Source of the DNA: Chryseobacterium sp. MA9 | GTDB lineage: Bacteria; Bacteroidota; Bacteroidia; Flavobacteriales; Weeksellaceae | NCBI RefSeq assembly: GCF_024399315.1 | Contig: NZ_CP075170.1 | Location: 372,001-436,000 of the forward strand | DNA: 64,000 nucleotides | Reading direction: 5' to 3' | Part shown: one piece after another, positions 8,175 through 15,336 of the stretch | How the letters are laid out: each line of letters begins with the position of its first letter | Numbering within the stretch: position 1 is the stretch's first letter | The notes under the pieces: model-generated | Told to the model about the DNA's origin: nothing | Databases searched by the model: none | The model's input: the letters and a program-made list of their open reading frames with translations, nothing else | Position numbers and translations under genes: made by a program

Positions 8175-9426
8175 TTCGGAAGAAATTACTTTTCTAGTTT
8201 CACGAATACCGAGTAATATCAGTATACGGATTTTTGCTCTGATCAGTTTACTTTTATTAGTACTTATCATAGCCTTATTTGCGATAAAATATCCAGATTC
8301 TTATAAAGGATCTGTTACGATCGTGGCCGATAATCCATCCATATCTCTTGTGGCCAATCATCAGGGTCCGGTAGTTATTTTGAAAAAAGATCACGATGCT
8401 GTTAATAAAGGAGATATTGTAGCTTATATTGAAAATGAAGCATCTTTTCAGGAAATGTTAGCGTTGGAAAAGACAATGCTAAATTTTAATGCGGATACAG
8501 ATTTTGCCTCATTTTACCACTCACTTCCCAAAATTGTTCATGTTGGAGAAATCAATAACAACTATTTTACTTTCCTTAATGCCTTACAGCAATATGTCCT
8601 TTTTTCCAAGAACGACCTTTATGACAAACAGCAAAAGCTATTAGACAATCTTGCAAGTAAACAGGAGAAGCAGCTGCACCTACAGAAAGACAGGGTTAAA
8701 CTGATCAACAAGAATGACAAATTGGGGTATAATAAGCTTACAAGAGATTCCCTGCTTAGGGATGCCCAGATAATTAGCCAGCAGCAATTTGAAGATACAG
8801 AGCAAAACTATCTCAGCGCGCTACAATATAATAATACGACTAAACAGGAGATTCATAAACTGGACCAGGAAATTCTGAGTACAAAAAATAAAAGTACAGA
8901 GGCACGGATTCTGAAAACGGAAAAAGAAGAAAAACTTATCTCCGATTTGTACAATAGCTATAATGACCTTATTAATAAAATCAGGGCTTGGAAAAGGGCT
9001 TTTTTGATTATTGCTCCTGTTGGTGGAAAGGTGCAATTTTTAAGTTTTCTGAAAAATAATCAATATATAAATCATCAGGATCCCATCTTTGCGATTGTTC
9101 CAGCATCCAATAAAGTCAATGGCCAGATGCTTATCTCAGATTTTGGATTGGGTAAAATTAAACAAAGCCAGGATGTACTGATAAGACTCAACAATTTTCC
9201 TCATGAAGAATACGGAGTCATAAAAGCAAAGGTGATAAAAGTTTCATTTTTGGGAAATACTGTCAAAACGGTAAACGGTGATGAAAAGAAGTATATGGTA
9301 GACTTGGCGATCACAGCTGCGGGCGATACGATTCTTTCGGATGGAGTAGTTGGAGAAGGAGAGATTTTGACTGATAACAAAAGACTTTATGAAAGGGTTC
9401 TGGAAAAAGTTATTCTGAACTTCTAA
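8134..9426 (+). CDS. HlyD-family membrane-fusion (adaptor) protein of the exporter
   Basis: 430 residues. A short cytoplasmic N-terminus is followed by one membrane helix (about 30-50), a lipoyl/barrel half (VANHQGPVVILKKDHDAVNKGD), a long periplasmic coiled coil (about 150-290, rich in Lys, Gln, Glu and Leu), then the second barrel half with PVGGKVQFL and a beta-barrel C-terminus. This is the HlyD layout used by PCAT systems to bridge to an outer-membrane TolC-type pore. The start lies 41 bp inside the ABC gene, so the two are co-translated. No TolC gene is in the window; a shared one elsewhere is expected. Confidence 0.9.
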   Translation: MEPRNYIQRPPQHNSEEITFLVSRIPSNISIRIFALISLLLLVLIIALFAIKYPDSYKGSVTIVADNPSISLVANHQGPVVILKKDHDAVNKGDIVAYIENEASFQEMLALEKTMLNFNADTDFASFYHSLPKIVHVGEINNNYFTFLNALQQYVLFSKNDLYDKQQKLLDNLASKQEKQLHLQKDRVKLINKNDKLGYNKLTRDSLLRDAQIISQQQFEDTEQNYLSALQYNNTTKQEIHKLDQEILSTKNKSTEARILKTEKEEKLISDLYNSYNDLINKIRAWKRAFLIIAPVGGKVQFLSFLKNNQYINHQDPIFAIVPASNKVNGQMLISDFGLGKIKQSQDVLIRLNNFPHEEYGVIKAKVIKVSFLGNTVKTVNGDEKKYMVDLAITAAGDTILSDGVVGEGEILTDNKRLYERVLEKVILNF

Positions 9427-9448
9427 AAATAATGATAAATGATTTAAA

Positions 9449-9862
9449 ATGAATCTGCTATCGGTTGTTTATCTTATAAAGGTATACGAGGGGTATTTCA
9501 AATTTGAAGGCATAGCATATGGAAAATATTACCTAATACTTAGTTCAGTAGGATTTGAAAGTATCACCAGAGAGATTGAGCTGACAGAAGGAGCTTTTAA
9601 ATTTGCCGAGCCATTTGTTATGCAGCAAAAAGGACATCATTTGGATGAAGTGGTTGTTACGGCAAAAGACCTGGCTGCAGGAGATGTTGTAAATATTAAG
9701 CTGATTGCAGTTTCTAAAAGATATTATGATTATTTCCGCAAACTACTGAATGCTTCCGGCTCTGACAGCGGTCCGTTTTCTACGACTCCTACTTCTGTTA
9801 ATGGAAATATTAGTAACTCAACCAATTCTGCCAATGCACCTTTGGGTTACTTCAGATTGTAA
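9449..9862 (+). pseudogene. Chimeric remnant: TonB-receptor N-domain joined to DUF4249 C-terminus
   Basis: 137 codons made of two unrelated ends. Residues about 15-67 are the carboxypeptidase-like regulatory domain that opens many TonB-dependent receptors (GIAYGKYYLILSSVGFES and LDEVVVTA), without its first strands and signal peptide. From about residue 75 it changes to the end of a DUF4249 protein (ISKRYYDYF-like VSKRYYDYF, GPFSTTPTSVNGNISN, LGYF). In Bacteroidota a TonB receptor gene is often followed by a DUF4249 gene. A large in-frame deletion between such neighbours would make exactly this fusion. No function is expected. Confidence 0.75.
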
Positions 9863-9984
9863 GAAGTGGATGCCAAAGATTATACTATTCAGTAATATTC
9901 TCAGGTATATTGGAGAACTTTAACAAAATAAGATTAAATAAAAAGGCAATTTTTATATAAAATTGAATAGTGTAATCATAAAAA

Positions 9985-9998
9985 TACGATATTTCGTA
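9985..9998. promoter_or_regulatory. Dyad upstream of the sigma54-like promoter
   Basis: TACGA-TATT-TCGTA, an inverted repeat about 60-70 bp before the sigma54-like element at 10057-10072. The placement suits an activator site for an NtrC-type protein, but a single 5+5 dyad is weak evidence. Confidence 0.3.
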
Positions 9999-10056
9999 GT
10001 TTATTTTATTGTGATTGTTTAAATAATGTATTGTAAATCAGGTTGTTTGTTATTTT

Positions 10057-10072
10057 GGGTTACTTTTTGGCA
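10057..10072 (+). promoter_or_regulatory. Sigma54-like -24/-12 promoter of the hydrolase operon
   Basis: GG at 10058-10059 and GC at 10070-10071 are separated by exactly 10 bases, with a T-rich stretch before the GC (CTTTTTGGC), as in -24/-12 promoters. Predicted transcription would start near 10083, leaving about 27 nt before the ATG at 10110. The operon ends with one NtrC-type activator and is followed by another, which supports sigma54 use. The -24 side (GGTTAC rather than GGCAC) is imperfect. Confidence 0.45.
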
Positions 10073-10109
10073 TTATGCTCATAAGTTTAATTCAAAAAAA
10101 TATACAACA

Positions 10110-10931
10110 ATGAGTACATTAACATTAAAAGACGGAACAGAAATTTTTTACAAAGATCAGGGGCAGGGACCTGTACTGATGTTTCACCACGGATGGCCTT
10201 TATCATCTGATGACTGGGATGCGCAGGTTATTTTCTTCTTACAGAAAGGTTATAGAGTGATTGCCCACGACAGAAGAGGTCACGGCCGTTCCAGCCAGAA
10301 TATCTACAACCATACTATTGAACAATATGCTTCTGATGCCGCTGAACTGGTAGAATTTCTTGATTTAAAAGATGTTGTACACATTGGACACTCAACAGGC
10401 GGTGGTGAGGTGATCCGTTATGTCAACAAATATTCTAATGGAAGGGCTAAAAAAGCGGTTCTGATCAGTGCCATTCCTCCGGTAATGGTTCAGAGTGAGA
10501 ACAATCCTGATGGTGTTCCTATGGAAGTTTTCGATAATATCAGAGAACAGACTCTGAACAACAGAAATCAGTTTTATTTTGATCTGACTTTCCCTTTCTA
10601 TGGTTATAACAGAGAAGGAGCAAACGTAAAAGAAGGAGTACAGAGAAACTGGTGGAGACAGGGATTGATGGGAGGAATTGTTGCCCATTATGACGGTATC
10701 AAAGCCTTTTCAGAAACAGATTTAACCGAAGATTTAAAAGCTGTTGCTATTCCTGTTTTGGTGTTGCATGGTGAAGATGACCAAATTGTTCCTATTGCAA
10801 ATGCAGCATTAAAATCAATTAAATTATTGAAGAACGGAAAGCTGATCACTTATACGGGTTTTCCACATGGTATGCCGACTACAGAGCATGAGACAATCAA
10901 TAAAGATCTTTTGGAATTTATTGCTGAATAA
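10110..10931 (+). CDS. Alpha/beta hydrolase, non-heme haloperoxidase-like
   Basis: 273 residues from the ATG at 10110; the upstream in-frame extension (to 10026) is Cys/Trp-rich and unlike the family, and would cross the predicted promoter. The fold markers are the oxyanion-hole strand MFHHGWP, the nucleophile elbow GHSTGGGE, the acid in HGEDDQIVP and the final His in FPHGMPTTE. GHSTGGGE is the form seen in cofactor-free chloroperoxidase/perhydrolase-type esterases. The protein has no signal peptide and should be cytoplasmic. It is the first gene of a run that reaches 22485. The natural substrate is unknown; a role in peroxide or ester detoxification fits the neighbours Dps and DoxX. Confidence 0.9.
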   Translation: MSTLTLKDGTEIFYKDQGQGPVLMFHHGWPLSSDDWDAQVIFFLQKGYRVIAHDRRGHGRSSQNIYNHTIEQYASDAAELVEFLDLKDVVHIGHSTGGGEVIRYVNKYSNGRAKKAVLISAIPPVMVQSENNPDGVPMEVFDNIREQTLNNRNQFYFDLTFPFYGYNREGANVKEGVQRNWWRQGLMGGIVAHYDGIKAFSETDLTEDLKAVAIPVLVLHGEDDQIVPIANAALKSIKLLKNGKLITYTGFPHGMPTTEHETINKDLLEFIAE

Positions 10932-10957
10932 TCATCACTCAATTCAAATCCAAAAAT

Positions 10958-11446
10958 ATGGAAAACTCAAAAACTTACGAATCGCCATTCAATCCTGAAG
11001 ATTTTTCTATTGTTCCGGCTCGTACGTTCGACGAACTGAAAGTAGGTGAAGTGTTCAGAGCACCAAGCAGAACTCTTACTGATGCACATGCTTCAGCTTT
11101 TCAAACGGTCTCCTGTGATAATCATCCGATTCATTATGATGTGGAATACGCAAAAAGATACGGCCACGAAGCTCCCGTAGTTCACGGTTTGCAGGTATTG
11201 GCTTTTACCGCACCAGGAGCAACTCTTTTGCCTCACTATTTCGGAAATGTTTTCATTGCTTTTTTAGAATTATCATGCAATTTTTTGAAGGAGGTACATT
11301 CAGGAGATACTATGTATTCTTCGTTAGAAATTACCGATTTAACACCACAGGGAGACAAAGGTATAGTTACTACAAAAGTAACAGTCTATAATCAAAAATC
11401 TGAACTCGTGTTGGAAGGACAGCATAAATATTTACTAAAAAGATAA
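10958..11446 (+). CDS. MaoC-like hot-dog dehydratase-family protein
   Basis: 162 residues, a single hot-dog fold. The hydratase-type segment is partly kept: SCDNHPIHYDVEYAKRYG corresponds to the D-x5-H active-site loop (Asp and His with N and P between) and is followed by VVHGLQVLAF, the helix start. MaoC proteins hydrate or dehydrate acyl-CoA and related enoyl thioesters in the cytoplasm. Gene spacing to the preceding hydrolase is 26 bp. The substrate is unknown. Confidence 0.88.
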   Translation: MENSKTYESPFNPEDFSIVPARTFDELKVGEVFRAPSRTLTDAHASAFQTVSCDNHPIHYDVEYAKRYGHEAPVVHGLQVLAFTAPGATLLPHYFGNVFIAFLELSCNFLKEVHSGDTMYSSLEITDLTPQGDKGIVTTKVTVYNQKSELVLEGQHKYLLKR

Positions 11447-11457
11447 TTCCTTTTTTT

Positions 11458-11512
11458 GAATCTGCTGTCTTCTTTTTAAATAGAAACCCTTTTTAAGGAA
11501 GGCAGCTGATTC
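11458..11512. repeat. Inverted repeat between MaoC and hydrolase genes
   Basis: GAATCTGCTGTCTTC and GAAGGCAGCTGATTC are complementary at 13 of 15 positions, with a 25-nt loop. It lacks a T-run, so it may be an intra-operon attenuating or mRNA-stability hairpin rather than a true terminator. Confidence 0.45.
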
Positions 11513-11581
11513 AATACTTTATTACCACCTTGACATGTTTAAAATAAATCTGTCAAAAATCAACCATTAAATATCATCGTT

Positions 11582-12493
11582 ATGAAACTAAAATTAATTC
11601 TTGGTGCTGCCGTGTTATTGCCAACGGTATTCTTTACTAATATGAACGCACAAAATACGGCGAAATCTACAAAAGGCAGAGCAGAATATATCGAAGTGGA
11701 ACCTAATGTAAGACTTCATGTTTCCGACCTTGGAGAAGGAAAACCAGTTGTTTTAATTCACGGTTATCCGGTAAGTGATGCTTCCTGGGAGTACCAATAT
11801 CTTCCTTTAATCAAAGCGGGTTATCGTGTTATAGGAATCACTCTGAGAGGATTCGGACAGTCGGACAAACCGTATGGGAAATATGATTATGATCAGTTTG
11901 CCTCTGATATCAAAACTGTTTTAGACAAATTAGATATCAAAGATGCTACGTTGGGTGGACATTCTATGGGCGGTGCAATTGCTTTGCATTATGTGGCGAA
12001 ATACAATAGTGCTCATATCAGTAAATTGGCATTATTCGCTGCTGCTGCACCTGTTCATACTAAAAAACCTGATTATCCTTATCCGTTATTTACCAAAGAA
12101 GACATTACCAAATGGATAGACCTTGTAAGCGTAGACAGACCGGGATTATTGAATACGATAGGTGAAAGATTCGTTTTATCTGCAACTTCTGTTTCACCTG
12201 GTGTAGGTACCTGGTTGGGAGGGATCGAAATGCAGTCATCTGCTTATGCAATGGAGCAGGCGTTAATTGCTTTAAGAGACGAAGATCTTCGTGGAGATTT
12301 ACCGAAAATCAAGATTCCGACCCTTATCATGCAGGCAAAACAGGACAGAATAGTGGCTTACGCTCTGGCAGAGCAAATGAACAAAGCTATAAAAGGATCT
12401 AAGCTTATTCCTTTTGAAAACAGCGGACATGCATTGTTCCTAGAAGAAAAAGACAAATTCAATGAAGAATTATTGAAATTTCTTACGCAATAA
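11582..12493 (+). CDS. Secreted alpha/beta hydrolase
   Basis: 303 residues. The first 23 form a cleavable signal peptide ending near MNAQ, so this hydrolase acts in the periplasm, unlike the cytoplasmic one at 10110. Markers are VLIHGYPV (oxyanion hole), the nucleophile elbow GGHSMGGAI, an Asp in QAKQDRIV and a His in NSGHALF. It resembles haloperoxidase/epoxide-hydrolase-type enzymes and is a distant paralogue of the 10110 product. It is separated from MaoC by 135 bp with a hairpin and from the next gene by 32 bp. Confidence 0.9.
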   Translation: MKLKLILGAAVLLPTVFFTNMNAQNTAKSTKGRAEYIEVEPNVRLHVSDLGEGKPVVLIHGYPVSDASWEYQYLPLIKAGYRVIGITLRGFGQSDKPYGKYDYDQFASDIKTVLDKLDIKDATLGGHSMGGAIALHYVAKYNSAHISKLALFAAAAPVHTKKPDYPYPLFTKEDITKWIDLVSVDRPGLLNTIGERFVLSATSVSPGVGTWLGGIEMQSSAYAMEQALIALRDEDLRGDLPKIKIPTLIMQAKQDRIVAYALAEQMNKAIKGSKLIPFENSGHALFLEEKDKFNEELLKFLTQ

Positions 12494-12525
12494 AATTTAA
12501 ACTAAAATAACATCTAAATAACTTT

Positions 12526-13158
12526 ATGAAACCATCATCAAAATTACCTTCTCCTGAAAATCACGCGCTGGTATTGATCGACTTTGAAGGACAAATGGCA
12601 TTTGCAACCAAAAGTATCTCTATGAATGAGCTGCGTAATAATGTTGCGGTAATCTGTGGAGCTTCTAAAATATTCAATGTTCCAACCATCGTTACAACCG
12701 TTGCTGAACAAAGTTTTTCAGGTCCTGTTTTCCCGGAAATTGAGGAAGCATACCCTATGGCAACATCAGGCTATATCGACAGAACAACAATGAATACCTG
12801 GGAAGATGAAGCTGCATATAAAGCAATCGTAGGAACACAGAAACAGAAGCTGGTTTTCGCAGGATTATGGACAGGGGTGTGCATTGTAGGCCCAGCACTG
12901 TCTGCTCTCGAGGAAAACTATGATGTTTACGTAATCACTGATGCTTGCGGAGATGTAAGTGACGAAGCTCACGAAAGAGCCATCCAGAGAATGATCCATT
13001 CAGGAGTAAAGCCTATGACTTCAATTCAGTATATCCTGGAACTTCAGAGAGACTGGGCACGCCAGGAAACATATGGTCCTGTAACTGATCTGATGAAAAA
13101 ATATGGTGCTTCTTACGGATTGGGTATCCACTATGCCCATCATATGCTGAATCACTAA
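12526..13158 (+). CDS. Isochorismatase-like cysteine hydrolase (YcaC-type)
   Basis: 210 residues. The fold begins ALVLIDFEGQMAF, where the Asp of LIDF is the first catalytic residue; the catalytic Cys lies in GLWTGVCIVGPALSAL, and a cis-peptide/oxyanion loop precedes it. The DRTTMNTWED stretch matches the YcaC-like subgroup, which forms multimers and has no firmly known substrate. It is cytoplasmic. It lies 32 bp after the secreted hydrolase and 20 bp before the porin. Nicotinamidase activity cannot be excluded, but the metal-binding residues of true nicotinamidases are not obvious. Confidence 0.88.
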   Translation: MKPSSKLPSPENHALVLIDFEGQMAFATKSISMNELRNNVAVICGASKIFNVPTIVTTVAEQSFSGPVFPEIEEAYPMATSGYIDRTTMNTWEDEAAYKAIVGTQKQKLVFAGLWTGVCIVGPALSALEENYDVYVITDACGDVSDEAHERAIQRMIHSGVKPMTSIQYILELQRDWARQETYGPVTDLMKKYGASYGLGIHYAHHMLNH

Positions 13159-13177
13159 AACCTATATACCTCTTTCA

Positions 13178-14566
13178 ATGTTGAAATCTGCACCTTCAAT
13201 ACTGCTTTTAAAAGCTTTTATCATAACAGTTCTTTTATTTTCTGAAACTTTCTCATCTCAGAGTTTTAAACTTCTGCGGTATGATGAAAATTATGAATAC
13301 CTGAAAGATTCCACAAAAAGCTTTTATGATAAAATTAAATATCTTCCTCTCAATGAAAAGAAGAATATCTATCTCTCATTGGGTGGTGAAACAAGGTATG
13401 AATATGTGGATTTCAACAATGAAGATTGGGGAAGGCTTAACATAGGACATAACGACTTTTTTCTGCAGCGCTATGATCTTCATGCAGACTGGCATTTCGG
13501 GAAAAACTTCAGAATATTTTCACAGATCAGAAGTGCTTTGCAAAATGGAAGGAAAAACGGTTCAAGAGGTATTGATGAAGACCAGCTGAGTATTCAGAAC
13601 CTCTTTGTGGATGCCAGCTTAGTGAACAAAGAAGATCAGAAGCTGGTATTCAGACTTGGAAGACAGGAGCTTGACTATGGTTCCGGAAGATTAATTTCTG
13701 TAAGGGAGGGACCGAATGCAAGGTTGCCATTTACAGGAGCTAAAATCATGTATTCCTATAAAAGTTTTTCTGTAGATGCTTTTGCGATGATGGCAGATAC
13801 TGTCAATACCGGGGTTTTTGATAATCTCATTTCTAAGCAGCTCAATCTTTGGGGGCTTTATTCCAAAATTATTATTCCTAAAGCCGGAAACCTGGATTTA
13901 TATTACCTGGGAATCCGCAGGGACGAGTCGGCTTTCGAAGCGGGGATGGCAAAAGAAAAACGCCACACCATCGGCGGAAGACTCTGGAAATATGGCGGCG
14001 GATTTATATATAATCTGGAAGCTGCCTACCAGTTCGGACGCTTTGGAAATGAAGACATCAGCGCCTGGACAGGCTCTGTGGATATCGGATACCTCTTTGA
14101 AAACTTTAAATTCAGTCCAAGCATCAACCTGAGAAACGATTATATATCAGGAGATCATTCAAAAAACGACGGAAAGCTCAATACATTTAATCCTTTATAT
14201 CCGAAAGGAGGATATTTTGGCTTCAGCCCGCAGGTGGGGCCCGTCAATTTAATTGATATTCATCCGTATATGACCCTGGATATGACTTCTAAGCTCAAAA
14301 TGCAGATGGATGTTGTCTTCAACTGGCGATACTCTCTGAATGATGGGGTCTACCGGCCTAGCGGAGTATTAAACCGTCCGGGAAGCGGCTCAAATAAAAG
14401 GTATGTTGGAACCGCTTATTTAACAAGCTTAGCATATAGTTTCAACAAATACTTTTCTTTGGTGAGCGGACTTCAGTATTTCCACAAAGGTCCTTTTATT
14501 GAAGATATCATTCAGGATGCAAAAAGCGGTGTTTTCTGGAATGTCCGTCTGGGATTCAAATTTTAA
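13178..14566 (+). CDS. Alginate-export-domain outer-membrane porin
   Basis: 462 residues with a signal peptide (cleaved around residue 28-30, after FSSQS) and alternating amphipathic strands to the terminal Phe (VRLGFKF), the usual last strand of a beta-barrel. The region from about residue 65 (LSLGGETRYEYVDF), with FFLQRYDLHADWHFGKNFRIFSQIRSA and FRLGRQELDYGSGRLI, is typical of the alginate_exp family, 16-18-stranded porins that pass anionic small molecules. In this operon it probably imports or exports the compound handled by the hydrolases. True alginate transport is not implied, as no alginate genes are present. Confidence 0.88.
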   Translation: MLKSAPSILLLKAFIITVLLFSETFSSQSFKLLRYDENYEYLKDSTKSFYDKIKYLPLNEKKNIYLSLGGETRYEYVDFNNEDWGRLNIGHNDFFLQRYDLHADWHFGKNFRIFSQIRSALQNGRKNGSRGIDEDQLSIQNLFVDASLVNKEDQKLVFRLGRQELDYGSGRLISVREGPNARLPFTGAKIMYSYKSFSVDAFAMMADTVNTGVFDNLISKQLNLWGLYSKIIIPKAGNLDLYYLGIRRDESAFEAGMAKEKRHTIGGRLWKYGGGFIYNLEAAYQFGRFGNEDISAWTGSVDIGYLFENFKFSPSINLRNDYISGDHSKNDGKLNTFNPLYPKGGYFGFSPQVGPVNLIDIHPYMTLDMTSKLKMQMDVVFNWRYSLNDGVYRPSGVLNRPGSGSNKRYVGTAYLTSLAYSFNKYFSLVSGLQYFHKGPFIEDIIQDAKSGVFWNVRLGFKF

Positions 14567-14586
14567 TCATTACTAAATCATTTATT

Positions 14587-15330
14587 ATGCAAAATTCAAT
14601 TTCAAAATACATCAACTGGTCAAAATCAATCTTTACAGCATTGATTTTGACAACAGCGGGGACAAACTTCGTTTCAGCACAGGCTGTCGTAGAAAAAACA
14701 GTGGTCGGAACCTCAAAAACATGGGGAATTGTTGACGGGATTTCTGTGGTAGGCCTGGTACAGGGACCTTCTGCTGCCAAAGCAGATTTACAGATCGCCT
14801 GTGTTTTCGAGTACACCGAAGGAGATATTTTCAATCCGCCTGCGCTCCCTAAGGAACTGAACGGAATGGTCCATCTGGATGAAGCACTACAAGGAGTTAT
14901 TACAGAAGTTCGTAAAAAAGGACAGTTCAAAGGCCATGCTTTGGAAACATTATTAATTAATCCTCCAAAAGGAAGTCTTGCTTCTGGAAAACTCCTGCTG
15001 ATCGGATTGGGAAACAGAAATTCTTTTAATGCTGAGCTTATGAAAGAGGTAGGAAGTGTTGCGATGAGAGAAGCCCTAAAGTTGCAGGTACACACCGTAT
15101 CATTTGCCAGCGATATCAAAGATGCCGGGATTGATTCTCCAACAGCCTTAGTGGCAGAAAATGTGGTTTTGGGTGCTTTTGATGCTTATCGTACACAGTC
15201 TTATTTAAATACCCTGCATTTATCTGACAGAATGAAATTAAAAAAACTGATTCTGCTGGCCGGTCCATCTTTTTTTACCGTTGCAGGAGGAGGAATTCAG
15301 GATGCTATTTCAAAGTTGAACAGTAAATAA
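14587..15330 (+). CDS. Secreted protein with M17 leucyl-aminopeptidase N-terminal-type domain
   Basis: 247 residues with a signal peptide (through FVSAQA near residue 35). The mature part follows the N-terminal macro-like domain of M17 aminopeptidases: LQIACVFEY, a central GHALETLLINPPKG, then LLLIGLGNR and VGSVAMREALKL. The zinc-binding catalytic half of M17 is missing altogether, and the frame ends cleanly with a TAA before the next gene, so this is a stand-alone N-domain protein and not a truncation by frameshift. A binding role in the periplasm is plausible; peptidase activity is not. Confidence 0.8.
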   Translation: MQNSISKYINWSKSIFTALILTTAGTNFVSAQAVVEKTVVGTSKTWGIVDGISVVGLVQGPSAAKADLQIACVFEYTEGDIFNPPALPKELNGMVHLDEALQGVITEVRKKGQFKGHALETLLINPPKGSLASGKLLLIGLGNRNSFNAELMKEVGSVAMREALKLQVHTVSFASDIKDAGIDSPTALVAENVVLGAFDAYRTQSYLNTLHLSDRMKLKKLILLAGPSFFTVAGGGIQDAISKLNSK

Positions 15331-15336
15331 TCAAAG

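Noticed and set aside
12526..13158. Nicotinamidase (pncA)
   Set aside because: The metal-binding Asp/His set of nicotinamidase is not evident and the sequence fits the YcaC-like subgroup better.
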